This document shows, one piece after another, positions 1 to 7,400 of a stretch of DNA of 10,430 nt. This DNA is from Actinomycetes bacterium (GTDB lineage Bacteria; Actinomycetota; Actinomycetes; Actinomycetales; Cellulomonadaceae). Numbering within the stretch: position 1 is the stretch's first letter; each line of letters opens with the position of its first letter. The notes under the pieces were generated by a model. That model worked only from the letters and a program-made list of their open reading frames with translations, searched no databases and was not told the DNA's origin. The stretch spans positions 1 to 10,430 of the forward strand of contig JAEWCA010000154.1 in assembly GCA_023390875.1 (NCBI GenBank), written 5' to 3'. The translations under genes and the position numbers were made by a program.

Positions 1-387
1 GGCGTCGTCGCGGCGGTGCACGCGGGTCGCCGCGGGCTCGTCGAGGGCGTCGTGCAGGCCGCGCTCGAGGCGATGGCCGGGCGTGGGGCCGTGGTCGGGC
101 GCATCCGTGCGGCGATCGGTCCCGCCATCGCGGGCGCGTCCTACGAGGTGCCCGCGCAGCTGCGCGACGAGGTCGCACGCGTGGTCCCGGAGACGTGGGC
201 GGCGCCCTCGTGGGGCACGCCCGCGCTCGACCTGCCCGCCGGGGTGCGCGCGGTGCTCGAGCGGGAGGGCGTCCGCCAGGTCGTCGCCTCGCCGCGCGAC
301 ACGTTCACCGACGACGACCTGTTCTCCTTCCGCCGGTCGGCCGTGACGGGACGGTTCGGCGGCGTCGTGCGGCCACCGGAGCGCTGA
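1..387 (+). CDS. pgeF: PgeF/YfiH-type laccase-domain protein, 3' part only
   Basis: This is the C-terminal 128 residues of a protein whose start lies left of the window. The visible part begins [13 protein letters not shown], the family's HAG(W/R)RG signature, whose His is one of three active-site metal/purine ligands; the other two (a His and a Cys) would lie upstream. [13 protein letters not shown] and the terminal [20 protein letters not shown] are also family hallmarks. Members were long annotated as polyphenol oxidases; later work describes purine nucleoside phosphorylase/adenosine deaminase activity and editing of mis-made peptidoglycan precursors (PgeF). In actinobacteria the gene typically follows ftsZ, which fits sepF, yggT and divIVA lying downstream. 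The Cys residues that homologues often carry in the IGPAI-CYEV and C-T-TDDLFS stretches are Ala/Ser and Asp here. The family call is secure; the exact substrate is not. Confidence 0.88.
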   Translation, partial: GVVAAVHAGRRGLVEGVVQAALEAMAGRGAVVGRIRAAIGPAIAGASYEVPAQLRDEVARVVPETWAAPSWGTPALDLPAGVRAVLEREGVRQVVASPRDTFTDDDLFSFRRSAVTGRFGGVVRPPER

Positions 388-406
388 CCCGACCGTCCGT
401 GCAGGT

Positions 407-422
407 GACACGCGCGAGTGTC
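407..422. repeat. Near-perfect 16-bp inverted repeat upstream of sepF
   Basis: GACAC-GCGCGA-GTGTC is palindromic except for one pair. A second GTGTCG copy follows at 427-432. It lies in the gap between pgeF and sepF, upstream of the possible sepF -10. It could be a regulator site, but in DNA this GC-rich a short repeat may be chance. Confidence 0.3.
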
Positions 423-457
423 GGGCGTGTCGCGATGTGGTCCCGCGTGCCCGTTGC

Positions 458-463
458 TAGCGT
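458..463 (+). promoter_or_regulatory. Possible -10 hexamer for the sepF transcript
   Basis: TAGCGT fits the actinobacterial TANNNT -10 pattern and would start a transcript near 470, giving a leader of about 94 nt before sepF. No convincing -35 sits 16-18 bp upstream. The leader at about 495-555 is C/G-rich low-complexity DNA with repeated CCGG units. sepF may instead be read from the pgeF promoter. Confidence 0.25.
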
Positions 464-563
464 GCTTGGCAGAGGGAGCCCGTCCCCGCCCCAGCCGGTG
501 GTCCGCCGGTCCGGGTCCGGGCTCCGGGGGAGTCCGGAGCGGATCCGGGGAGGGAGCGAACCG

Positions 564-1055
564 ATGGCCGGAGCGCTGCGAAAGACGATGCTGTACCTCG
601 GCCTGGCCGACGACCGGTCGGAGCACGAGGAGTACCTCGAGGAGTACGACGGGGGAGAGCCGACGGTGGAGCACGAGTACGAGGCCCAGGTCACGCCGCT
701 GCACCGTCCCGCACGGTCGGCCGTCCCGGTCCCCGTGGCCGTGCCCGCGCCCACCGCCACCGGTGAGCTGCGCCGCATCACGACGATCCACCCGCGCTCG
801 TACAACGACGCGCGCAAGATCGGCGAGGCGTTCCGCGAGGGCACCCCGGTCATCATGAACCTCACCGACATGGACGACGCCGACGCCAAGCGCCTCGTCG
901 ACTTCAGCGCCGGCCTGATCTTCGGGCTGCACGGCGCCATCGAGCGCGTCACGAGCAAGGTCTTCCTGCTCTCGCCCGCGCACGTCGAGGTCGCCGGCGA
1001 CGCCGCACCCGCCGCCGAGCCCGCGTCGCGCGCAGGCTTCTTCAACCAGAGCTGA
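564..1055 (+). CDS. sepF: Cell division protein SepF
   Basis: The 163-residue protein is a cytosolic FtsZ partner that tethers the Z-ring to the membrane and supports septum assembly; in actinobacteria, which lack FtsA, it is the main FtsZ anchor. Residues 1-15 ([15 protein letters not shown]) look like the N-terminal membrane-binding amphipathic helix. Residues 16-70 are an acidic then Pro/Val-rich linker. Residues 71-145 are the SepF core, recognised by [30 protein letters not shown] and [20 protein letters not shown]. The ATG at 564 is chosen because an AGGGAG ribosome binding site lies at 551-556 and the family N-terminus begins there; in-frame starts upstream only add Arg/Ala-rich sequence. 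Its stop is 3 nt before the YggT-family start, so the two are probably coupled. Confidence 0.95.
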   Translation: MAGALRKTMLYLGLADDRSEHEEYLEEYDGGEPTVEHEYEAQVTPLHRPARSAVPVPVAVPAPTATGELRRITTIHPRSYNDARKIGEAFREGTPVIMNLTDMDDADAKRLVDFSAGLIFGLHGAIERVTSKVFLLSPAHVEVAGDAAPAAEPASRAGFFNQS

Positions 1056-1058
1056 CGC

Positions 1059-1343
1059 GTGCAGCTCGTCTGGTCGCTGCTCTACTTCGTCGTCCTCGCG
1101 TTCTTCTTGCTGCTCCTGGTCCGGCTCGTGCTGGACTGGGTGCAGTTCTTTGCGCGCGAGTGGCGGCCCCGCGGTGTGGCGCTGATCATCGCCGAGGTCA
1201 CGTACTCCGTGACCGACCCGCCGTTGCGCCTGCTGCGGCGTTTCCTGCCCCCGGTCGGCATCGGTTCCGTGCGCCTGGATCTCGCGTTCTTCGTGCTGAT
1301 CCTGCTGTGCTCGGTGCTGCTGTCCGTGCTTGGGAGCCTGTGA
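1059..1343 (+). CDS. YggT-family membrane protein
   Basis: The 94-residue protein has two hydrophobic segments, about residues 4-26 (LVWSLLYFVVLAFFLLLLVRLVL) and 72-92 (LDLAFFVLILLCSVLLSVL). Between them is a loop with DPPLRLLRRFLPPVG, the conserved D-P-hydrophobic-RR-PP pattern of YggT (DUF/PF02325). The molecular function is not established; the gene usually sits between sepF and divIVA in actinobacteria and is assumed to act at the division or growth site in the membrane. The GTG at 1059 lies only 3 nt after the sepF stop with no ribosome binding site of its own, so translation is likely coupled to sepF. The family call is firm and the role is inferred from context. Confidence 0.9.
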   Translation: MQLVWSLLYFVVLAFFLLLLVRLVLDWVQFFAREWRPRGVALIIAEVTYSVTDPPLRLLRRFLPPVGIGSVRLDLAFFVLILLCSVLLSVLGSL

Positions 1344-1385
1344 CCGATCCGTCCCCTCGCGACGTCTGACCTCGTGTCGAGCGGG

Positions 1386-1415
1386 GCGGACTGCCCAGAG
1401 ATTGTCCGCTACGGT
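1386..1415 (+). promoter_or_regulatory. Likely divIVA promoter with inverted repeat
   Basis: A TACGGT -10 hexamer at 1410-1415 is preceded, 17 bp away, by CGGACT (1387-1392), a weak -35 matching the GAC core. A perfect inverted repeat, GCGGAC (1386-1391) with GTCCGC (1404-1409) 12 nt apart, overlaps the -35 and ends directly at the -10. A transcript starting near 1422 would have a leader of about 60 nt. The repeat could be an operator. Confidence 0.4.
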
Positions 1416-1484
1416 GATCCGAGACGGTCGCAGGAAAGACTGCCGCCGGCCTGACCGAGAGCTCGACCGACAGAGGTGACGACG

Positions 1485-2153
1485 ATGGCACTGCTGACCG
1501 CAGACGAGGTCCTGAACAAGAAGTTCCAGGCCACCAAGTTCCGCGAGGGCTATGACCAGGACGAGGTCGACGACTTCCTGGACGAGGTCGTCAACACCCT
1601 CCGCGAGCTCCAGAACGAGAACGAGGACCTCAAGACGAAGCTCGCCGCGGCCGAGCGCCGCATCGCCGAGCTGAGCCGTGCGGGCGCCCAGCAGGCCGCC
1701 CCGGCCCCCAAGCCGGAGCCGACGCCGGAGCCGGTCCCCGCGGCCGTCGCCCCGCCTGCGCCGCCGGTCGTGGCACCGGTCGCGCCCGCGCCGTCGCGTG
1801 CCAACGAGCCCGAGTCGGCGACCGGCATGCTGGCGCTCGCGCAGAAGCTGCACGACGACTACGTGCGCAGCGGTCAGGAGGAGTCCGACCGTCTGATCGG
1901 CGAGGCGAAGAGCCAGGCCAACCGCATCGTCCGTGAGGCCGAGGAGACGTCGCAGCGCACGCTGGGGCAGCTGGAGCAGGAGCGTTCGCTCCTCGAGCGC
2001 AAGATCGACGAGCTGCGCGTGTTCGAGCGCGACTACCGCACGCGCCTCAAGAGCTACCTCGAGAACCTCCTGGGCGACCTGGACAACCGGGGCAACGCCC
2101 TGCCGCCGCGCTCCGGTCAGGCGCAGCCGGTGGGCGACGGGCAGAACCTCTGA
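1485..2153 (+). CDS. wag31: DivIVA/Wag31 polar growth and septum protein
   Basis: The 222-residue coiled-coil protein senses negative membrane curvature and recruits the peptidoglycan machinery to poles and septa in actinobacteria. Residues 1-60 form the DivIVA N-terminal domain (ADEVLNKKF, then FREGYDQDEVDDFLDEVVNT). F19-R20 sit where the membrane-inserting Phe/Arg of Bacillus DivIVA lie. A coiled coil covers about 30-66. Residues 68-108 are a Pro/Ala-rich linker with repeated PEP and AP units, as in Wag31 homologues. A second coiled coil covers about 115-200, then a short tail. The ATG at 1485 is preceded by AGAGGTG at 1472-1478. A GTG at 1476 would add three residues but overlaps that site. 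Neighbours are sepF and yggT, the usual context. The gene has its own likely promoter and ends in a strong terminator. Confidence 0.95.
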   Translation: MALLTADEVLNKKFQATKFREGYDQDEVDDFLDEVVNTLRELQNENEDLKTKLAAAERRIAELSRAGAQQAAPAPKPEPTPEPVPAAVAPPAPPVVAPVAPAPSRANEPESATGMLALAQKLHDDYVRSGQEESDRLIGEAKSQANRIVREAEETSQRTLGQLEQERSLLERKIDELRVFERDYRTRLKSYLENLLGDLDNRGNALPPRSGQAQPVGDGQNL

Positions 2154-2194
2154 GATTTCGCCCCCTGCGGCGACGTCCGAGCAGGTCACGACAC

Positions 2195-2231
2195 ACACAC
2201 CACGCCGGGTTTCACCCGGCGTGGTGTGTTG
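2195..2231 (+). terminator. Strong intrinsic terminator after divIVA
   Basis: A perfect 16-bp stem (2195-2210 with 2214-2229) closes on a 3-nt TTC loop. The following TGTTGTG is T-rich but not a full T-run, as is common in actinobacterial terminators. It starts 41 nt after the divIVA stop and separates the division genes from the DksA-like gene. The stem would also fold in the opposite orientation. Confidence 0.9.
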
Positions 2232-2266
2232 TGCGATGCAGATTGCCCGTTTAGAGTCACGTGACT
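2229..2266 (+). promoter_or_regulatory. Promoter of the DksA-like gene with 12-bp palindrome
   Basis: TTGTGC (2229-2234) and TAGAGT (2252-2257) are a -35/-10 pair exactly 17 bp apart. The predicted start is near 2264, giving a leader of about 26 nt. The -35 directly abuts the terminator stem of divIVA. A perfect palindrome, AGTCACGTGACT (2255-2266), overlaps the end of the -10 and the start site, where a bound protein would block transcription. Confidence 0.5.
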
Positions 2267-2289
2267 TCAAGGACTAGGGGGGCCCGGTC

Positions 2290-2751
2290 GTGGCCATCAA
2301 CGACTCATTGAGTGCCGTCGCAGCGACGGTCGACGCCAAGGAGCTCTCGAAGCTCGTGCGGCAGTTCCCGGTGCGGGACGGCGAGAAGCCGTGGACCGCG
2401 CGCGAGGTCACGGACATCGCCGACGAGCTGACGGGGGACATCGACCGGCTGACCGGCGAGCTCGCCGCCGCCGACGCGGAGCTGTCCGACCTGCTGCGCA
2501 ACTCGGGCGACGGTGCCGGCGACGACCAGGCAGACTCGGGCTCGTCGGCCCTCGAGCGCGAGCAGGAGCTCACGCTCGTGAACAACACGCGCGACCTGCT
2601 CGCCCAGACGCAGCGTGCCCTCGGCCGGATCGCCGCGGGCACGTTCGCGACGTGCGAGTCGTGCGGGCGCGCGGTCGGCAAGGCCCGGCTGCAGGCGTTC
2701 CCGCGGGCGACCCTGTGCGTGGAGTGCAAGCAGCGCGAAGAGCGGCGCTGA
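2290..2751 (+). CDS. TraR/DksA-family zinc-finger transcription factor
   Basis: The 153-residue protein belongs to the DksA/TraR group, which enters the RNA polymerase secondary channel and alters initiation. Residues about 1-50 are an N-terminal extension; 45-72 and 88-118 are predicted helices that would form the coiled-coil finger, joined by an acidic Gly-rich stretch (RNSGDGAGDDQADSGSS). The C4 zinc finger is intact: C122 and C125 (CESC), then C143 and C146 (CVEC), with KARLQAFPRATLC between, a strong family signature. The GTG at 2290 follows AGGGGG at 2275-2280. Actinobacterial members often lie just before lspA, as here. Whether it works like E. coli DksA with ppGpp, or is a more distant polymerase-binding protein, cannot be told from sequence. 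Confidence 0.9.
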   Translation: MAINDSLSAVAATVDAKELSKLVRQFPVRDGEKPWTAREVTDIADELTGDIDRLTGELAAADAELSDLLRNSGDGAGDDQADSGSSALEREQELTLVNNTRDLLAQTQRALGRIAAGTFATCESCGRAVGKARLQAFPRATLCVECKQREERR

Positions 2752-2759
2752 CCCGCACG

Positions 2760-2765
2760 TAGACT
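2760..2765 (+). promoter_or_regulatory. -10 hexamer for a leaderless lspA transcript
   Basis: TAGACT lies 6 nt before the lspA GTG, so transcription would begin at or next to the start codon. No ribosome binding site is seen before lspA, which supports a leaderless mRNA. No clear -35 is visible. lspA could also be read through from the DksA-like gene, whose stop is 20 nt upstream. Confidence 0.45.
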
Positions 2766-2771
2766 CCACCG

Positions 2772-3437
2772 GTGCCCACCACCACGGACGACGCGACGGT
2801 CGAGAACCTGACCACACCCGCCCGCAGGCGCCACCTGCTCGTGACGCTCGTCGCGATCACGGTCGCGGTGCTGGTCGTCGATCAGCTCAGCAAGGTCTGG
2901 GCGCTGTCGACGCTCGAGGGCGAGGGCCGTCGTGACGTGCTCGGGAGCCTGCTGGGCCTCGAGCTCGTGCGGAACCCCGGCGCGGCCCTGTCGATCGCGA
3001 CGGGCATGACGTGGGTGCTGACCCTGGTCGCGATCGCCGTCGTGGTCGTCGTCGTGCGTGCCGCGCGCCGGATCGGCTCGATGCTGTGGGCGGTCGCGCT
3101 CGGGCTGCTGCTCGGCGGGGCGCTGGGCAACCTCGGTGACCGGTTGTTCCGGGAGCCGGGCGTCGCCCGCGGGCACGTCGTGGACTTCATCGCGTACGGC
3201 AACTGGTTCGTCGGGAACGTCGCCGACATCGCGATCGTGGTCGCGGCGGTGCTGGTCGTGCTGCTCGCGATGCTGGGCATCCGCATCGACGGGACCCGGG
3301 AGCGCGACGACGCACCCGAGGGCGAGGCGTCGGACGACCCCGGTGCGAGCGACGCGGTCGCGAGCGAGGGCGACGATCGCGTGCCCGACGACGTCGTCGA
3401 CGCCGACTCCACGAAGGAAGGCTCCACCGGTGCCTGA
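2772..3437 (+). CDS. lspA: Lipoprotein signal peptidase LspA (signal peptidase II)
   Basis: The 221-residue inner-membrane aspartyl protease cuts the signal peptide of prolipoproteins after the lipobox Cys is diacylglyceryl-modified. Four hydrophobic segments are seen, about residues 21-38, 78-96, 102-120 and 148-170. Family motifs are VVDQLSK (34-40), RNPGAALS (67-74), GNLGDRL with catalytic D123, VVDFI, and GNVADIAI with catalytic D152. LspA proteins are usually about 160-170 residues; this one carries an extra cytosolic tail, 173-221, rich in Asp, Glu, Ala and Ser. GTG at 2772 is chosen from the TAGACT hexamer 6 nt upstream and the family N-terminal length. The 3' end overlaps the pseudouridine synthase start by 8 bp, implying coupled translation. 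Confidence 0.95.
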   Translation: MPTTTDDATVENLTTPARRRHLLVTLVAITVAVLVVDQLSKVWALSTLEGEGRRDVLGSLLGLELVRNPGAALSIATGMTWVLTLVAIAVVVVVVRAARRIGSMLWAVALGLLLGGALGNLGDRLFREPGVARGHVVDFIAYGNWFVGNVADIAIVVAAVLVVLLAMLGIRIDGTRERDDAPEGEASDDPGASDAVASEGDDRVPDDVVDADSTKEGSTGA

Positions 3438-4368
3438 GCTCAGGTCGCTGCCCGTGCCGGACGGGCTGGCGGGCGAGCGGGTCGACGCGGGCCTGTCCCG
3501 GCTGCTCGGGCTGTCCCGGACGCGGGCCGCCGAGATCGCGGCCGGGGGCGGTGTCCGTCTCGACGGTCGGGAGCTCGGCAAGTCCGACCGGCTGACGGCG
3601 GGCGGCTGGCTCGAGGTCGAGCTGCCGGACCCGTCCGCGCCGAGCCGGGTCGAGGTCGTGCCCGAGCCGGTGCCGGGGATGGCGATCGTGCACGACGACG
3701 ACGACGTGGTCGTCGTCGACAAGCCGGTCGGCGTCGCGGCGCACCCGTCGCCGGGCTGGAGCGGGCCGACCGTGGTCGGTGCGCTCGCCGCCGCGGGGTA
3801 CCGGATCTCGACGTCGGGCGCCGCCGAGCGTCAGGGCGTCGTGCACCGGCTCGACGTCGGGACGTCGGGCCTCATGGTCGTCGCGAAGAGCGAGCACGCG
3901 TACACGGTGCTCAAGCGGGCGTTCAAGGAGCGCACGGTCGACAAGGTCTACCACGCGCTCGTGCAGGGCCACCCCGAGCCGACGACGGGGACGATCGACG
4001 CCCCGATCGGCCGGCACCCGTCGGCGGACTGGAAGTTCGCGGTGGTCGCGGACGGCAAGCCGTCGGTCACGCACTACGAGGTGCTCGAGATGCTGCCCTC
4101 GGCGTCGCTCGTCGAGGTGCACCTGGAGACCGGGCGCACGCACCAGATCCGGGTGCACTTCTCGGCGCTGCGGCACCCGTGCGTGGGCGACCTCACGTAC
4201 GGCGCCGACCCGACGCTGGCGGCCAAGGTCGGGCTGACGAGGCAGTGGCTGCACGCGGTGCGGCTGGGGTTCGAGCACCCGGGTTCGGGCGAGTGGCTGG
4301 AGCTGACCAGCGACTATCCGCAGGACCTCGCGCACGCGCTCGACACGCTGGGCGCCGGGTACCGCTGA
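3430..4368 (+). CDS. rluD: RluD-family 23S rRNA pseudouridine synthase
   Basis: The 312-residue enzyme converts uridine to pseudouridine in RNA, most likely in helix 69 of 23S rRNA if it is a true RluD. An S4 RNA-binding domain covers about residues 12-70 ([21 protein letters not shown]). The RsuA/RluA catalytic domain follows: [16 protein letters not shown] (94-109), [18 protein letters not shown] with catalytic D142, and [18 protein letters not shown] near the C-terminus. GTG at 3430 has AAGGAAG at 3414-3420 and overlaps the lspA stop by 8 bp. The lspA-rluD pair is conserved in many bacteria. Family and active site are clear; RluD versus another RluA-type specificity is a judgement from context. 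Confidence 0.92.
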   Translation: MPELRSLPVPDGLAGERVDAGLSRLLGLSRTRAAEIAAGGGVRLDGRELGKSDRLTAGGWLEVELPDPSAPSRVEVVPEPVPGMAIVHDDDDVVVVDKPVGVAAHPSPGWSGPTVVGALAAAGYRISTSGAAERQGVVHRLDVGTSGLMVVAKSEHAYTVLKRAFKERTVDKVYHALVQGHPEPTTGTIDAPIGRHPSADWKFAVVADGKPSVTHYEVLEMLPSASLVEVHLETGRTHQIRVHFSALRHPCVGDLTYGADPTLAAKVGLTRQWLHAVRLGFEHPGSGEWLELTSDYPQDLAHALDTLGAGYR

Positions 4369-4380
4369 GCCCGCGCCGCG

Positions 4381-4447
4381 GCGTCCGTGGGGCGCGCCGC
4401 GTGCGACGCGCCGGGTGTCGCGGACGCCACCGCCGACACGTCGGCGG
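4381..4447. other. GC-rich hairpin region between rluD and dnaE
   Basis: The 120-bp gap holds nested repeats: GCGTCCG (4381-4387) pairs with CGGACGC (4421-4427), inside which GGCGCG (4391-4396) pairs with CGCGCC (4407-4412). A separate stem, CCGCCGA (4430-4436) with TCGGCGG (4441-4447), closes on CACG. No T-run follows. These may slow or end transcription after rluD, but GC-rich DNA forms such pairs easily. Confidence 0.35.
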
Positions 4448-4475
4448 GGCGTCGGGAGCTGTCGGTGGGCCGACC

Positions 4476-4481
4476 TAGGAT
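4476..4481 (+). promoter_or_regulatory. -10 hexamer for a leaderless dnaE transcript
   Basis: TAGGAT lies 7 nt before the ATG at 4489, the spacing expected when the mRNA begins at the start codon. No ribosome binding site lies close to that ATG and no clear -35 is visible. The hexamer overlaps the earlier in-frame ATG at 4480, which argues against that codon being the start. Confidence 0.5.
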
Positions 4482-4488
4482 GGCCCGC

Positions 4489-7400
4489 ATGGCTGCTGCT
4501 GGAGGTTCCGACTTCGTCCACCTCCACGTGCACACCGAGTACTCGATGCTCGACGGCGCGGCCCGCCTGGGTGACCTGTTCGCGGAGGTCGAGCGGCAGG
4601 GCCAGTCGGCCATCGCGACCACCGACCACGGGTACCTGTTCGGCGCGTACGACTTCTGGTCCAAGGGCACCGCGGCCGGGATCAAGCCCATCATCGGCGT
4701 CGAGGCGTACGTCACGCCGGGCACGAGCCGGTTCGACCAGACGCGCGTGCGGTACGGCGGCCAGGGCCAGGAGCAGGACGACGTGTCGGCGCGTGGTGCG
4801 TACACCCACATGACGATGCTCGCCCGCAACAACGAGGGTCTGCACAACCTGTTCCGCGCGAGCTCGCTCGCGTCGCTCGAGGGGCAGATGGGCAAGTGGC
4901 CCCGCATGGACCGCGAGCTGCTCGAGCGCTACGGCAAGGGCCTGATCGCGACCACGGGGTGCCCGTCGGGCGAGATCCAGGTGCGGCTGCGGCTCGGCCA
5001 GTGGGACGAGGCGGTGCGGGCGGCCGGCGAGCTGCAGGACATCTTCGGCAAGGACTACTTCTACGTCGAGCTGATGGACCACGGCATCGAGATCGAGACG
5101 CGGGTCCTCAAGGACCTGCTGCGGCTCTCGGAGACCATCGGCGCCCCGCTGGTCGCGACGAACGACCTGCACTACGTCAAGCAGGAGGACAGCGCGTCTC
5201 AGGAGGCGCTGCTCGCGATCAACTCCGGCTCGACGCTGTCGGACCCCGACCGGTTCAAGTTCGACGGCGACGGCTACTACGTGAAGTCGGCCGCGGAGAT
5301 GCGGCGCATCTGGGCGGAGCTGCCCGAGGCGTGCGACAACACGCTGCGCATCGCCGAGCAGTGCGAGGTCTCGTTCAACACGTCGGCGAACTACATGCCG
5401 AACTACCCGTGCCCGCCGGGGGAGAACGAGACGAGCTGGTTCGTCAAGGAGGTCGAGAAGGGCCTGCACCTGCGGTACCCGGGCGGCATCCCCGACGAGG
5501 TGCGCAAGCAGGCCGAGTACGAGACCGAAGTCATCACGCAGATGGGCTTCCCGGGCTACTTCCTCGTCGTCGCGGACTTCATCAACTGGGCCAAGGACCA
5601 CGGCATCCGCGTCGGCCCGGGTCGCGGTTCGGGCGCCGGGTCGATGGCGGCGTACGCCATGAAGATCACGGACCTCGACCCGCTGCAGCACGGCCTGATC
5701 TTCGAGCGGTTCCTCAACCCCGACCGCGTCTCGATGCCCGACTTCGACGTCGACTTCGACGAGCGCCGGCGCGGCGAGGTCATCCGGTACGTGACGGAGA
5801 AGTACGGCGAGGACCGCGTGGCGCAGATCGTCACGTACGGCACGATCAAGGCCAAGCAGGCCCTCAAGGACTCCGCGCGGCTGCTCGGCATGCCGTTCGC
5901 GATGGGGGAGAAGCTCACCAAGGCGATGCCGCCCGCGATCATGGGCAAGGACATCAGCCTCACGGGCATCTTCGACCCGGCCGACAAGCGGTACAACGAG
6001 GCCGAGGAGTTCCGGCAGGTCCACGCGGCCGACCCGGAGGCGCAGCGCGTCGTCGAGCTCGCGAAGGGCATCGAGGGCCTGAAGCGGCAGTGGGGCGTGC
6101 ACGCCGCCGGCGTCATCATGTCGAGCGACCCGCTCATCGACATCATCCCGATCATGCGGCGGCCGCAGGACGGCGCGGTCATCACGCAGTTCGACTACCC
6201 GACGTCCGAGGGCCTCGGCCTGATCAAGATGGACTTCCTCGGGCTGCGGAACCTCACGATCCTCGACGACGCGCTCGAGAACATCGTGATGAACGGCAAG
6301 GACCCCGTGGTGCTCGAGGACCTCGAGCTCACGGACCGCAAGACGTACGAGATGCTCGGCCGCGGCGACACGCTGGGCGTGTTCCAGCTCGACGGCGGCG
6401 GCATGCGGACGCTGCTGCGCCTGATGCGCCCCGACAACTTCGAGGACATCTCGGCCGTCGGCGCGCTGTACCGCCCGGGTCCGATGGGTGCGAACTCGCA
6501 CACCAACTACGCGCTGCGCAAGAACGGTGCGCAGGAGGTCACGCCGATCCACCCCGAGCTGGCGGAGCCGCTCGAGGACATCCTCGGCACGACGTACGGC
6601 CTGATCGTCTACCAGGAGCAGGTCATGGCGATCGCGCAGCGCGTCGCCGGGTACTCGCTCGGTCAGGCCGACATCCTGCGCCGCGCCATGGGCAAGAAGA
6701 AGAAGTCGGAGCTGGACAAGCAGTTCGAGGGCTTCTCGAACGGCATGCAGGAGCGCGGCTTCTCGATGGCCGCCGTCCAGACGCTGTGGGACATCCTGCT
6801 GCCGTTCTCCGACTACGCCTTCAACAAGGCGCACTCGGCGGCGTACGGCGTGGTGTCGTACTGGACGGCGTACCTCAAGGCGAACTACCCGACCGAGTAC
6901 ATGGCGGCGCTCCTCACGTCCGTGAAGGACGACAAGGACAAGTCGGCGCTGTACCTCGGCGAGTGCCGGCACATGGGCATCACGGTGCTGCCGCCCGACG
7001 TGAACTCGTCGTCCGCGAACTTCACGGCCGTCGGCACCGACATCCGGTTCGGTCTGACCGCGGTCCGTAACGTCGGCGCGAACGTGGTCGACGCGATCGT
7101 GCGGACGCGCGAGGAGAAGGGCGCGTTCGCGTCGTTCACCGACTTCCTCGACAAGGTGCCCGCGGTCGTCTGCAACAAGCGGACCATCGAGTCGCTCATC
7201 AAGGCGGGTGCGTTCGACTCGCTCGGCCACCCGCGGCGTGCGCTGCTGCTGGTGCACGAGCAGGCGGTCGACTCCGTCATCGGGGTGAAGCGCAAGGAGG
7301 CGGAGGGCCAGTTCGACCTGTTCGCGGACCTCATGGGCGGCGGCGACGACGCGCCGGGCTTCGCGGTGACGATCCCGGACCTGCCGGACTGGGACAAGAA

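Noticed and set aside
1687..1800. Possible tandem DNA repeat in divIVA
   Set aside because: The repetition is codon-level and encodes the Pro/Ala-rich linker typical of the family; units are irregular and there is no exact array.
141..2270. Long minus-strand open frame opposite sepF, yggT and divIVA
   Set aside because: Same artefact: low-complexity Arg/Gly/Leu-rich translation with no family signature, crossing several genes, intergenic gaps and the divIVA terminator.
4387..4488. Upstream in-frame GTG start for dnaE
   Set aside because: The added residues are not DnaE-like, the stretch holds hairpins and the TAGGAT hexamer, and family N-termini begin near the ATG at 4489.
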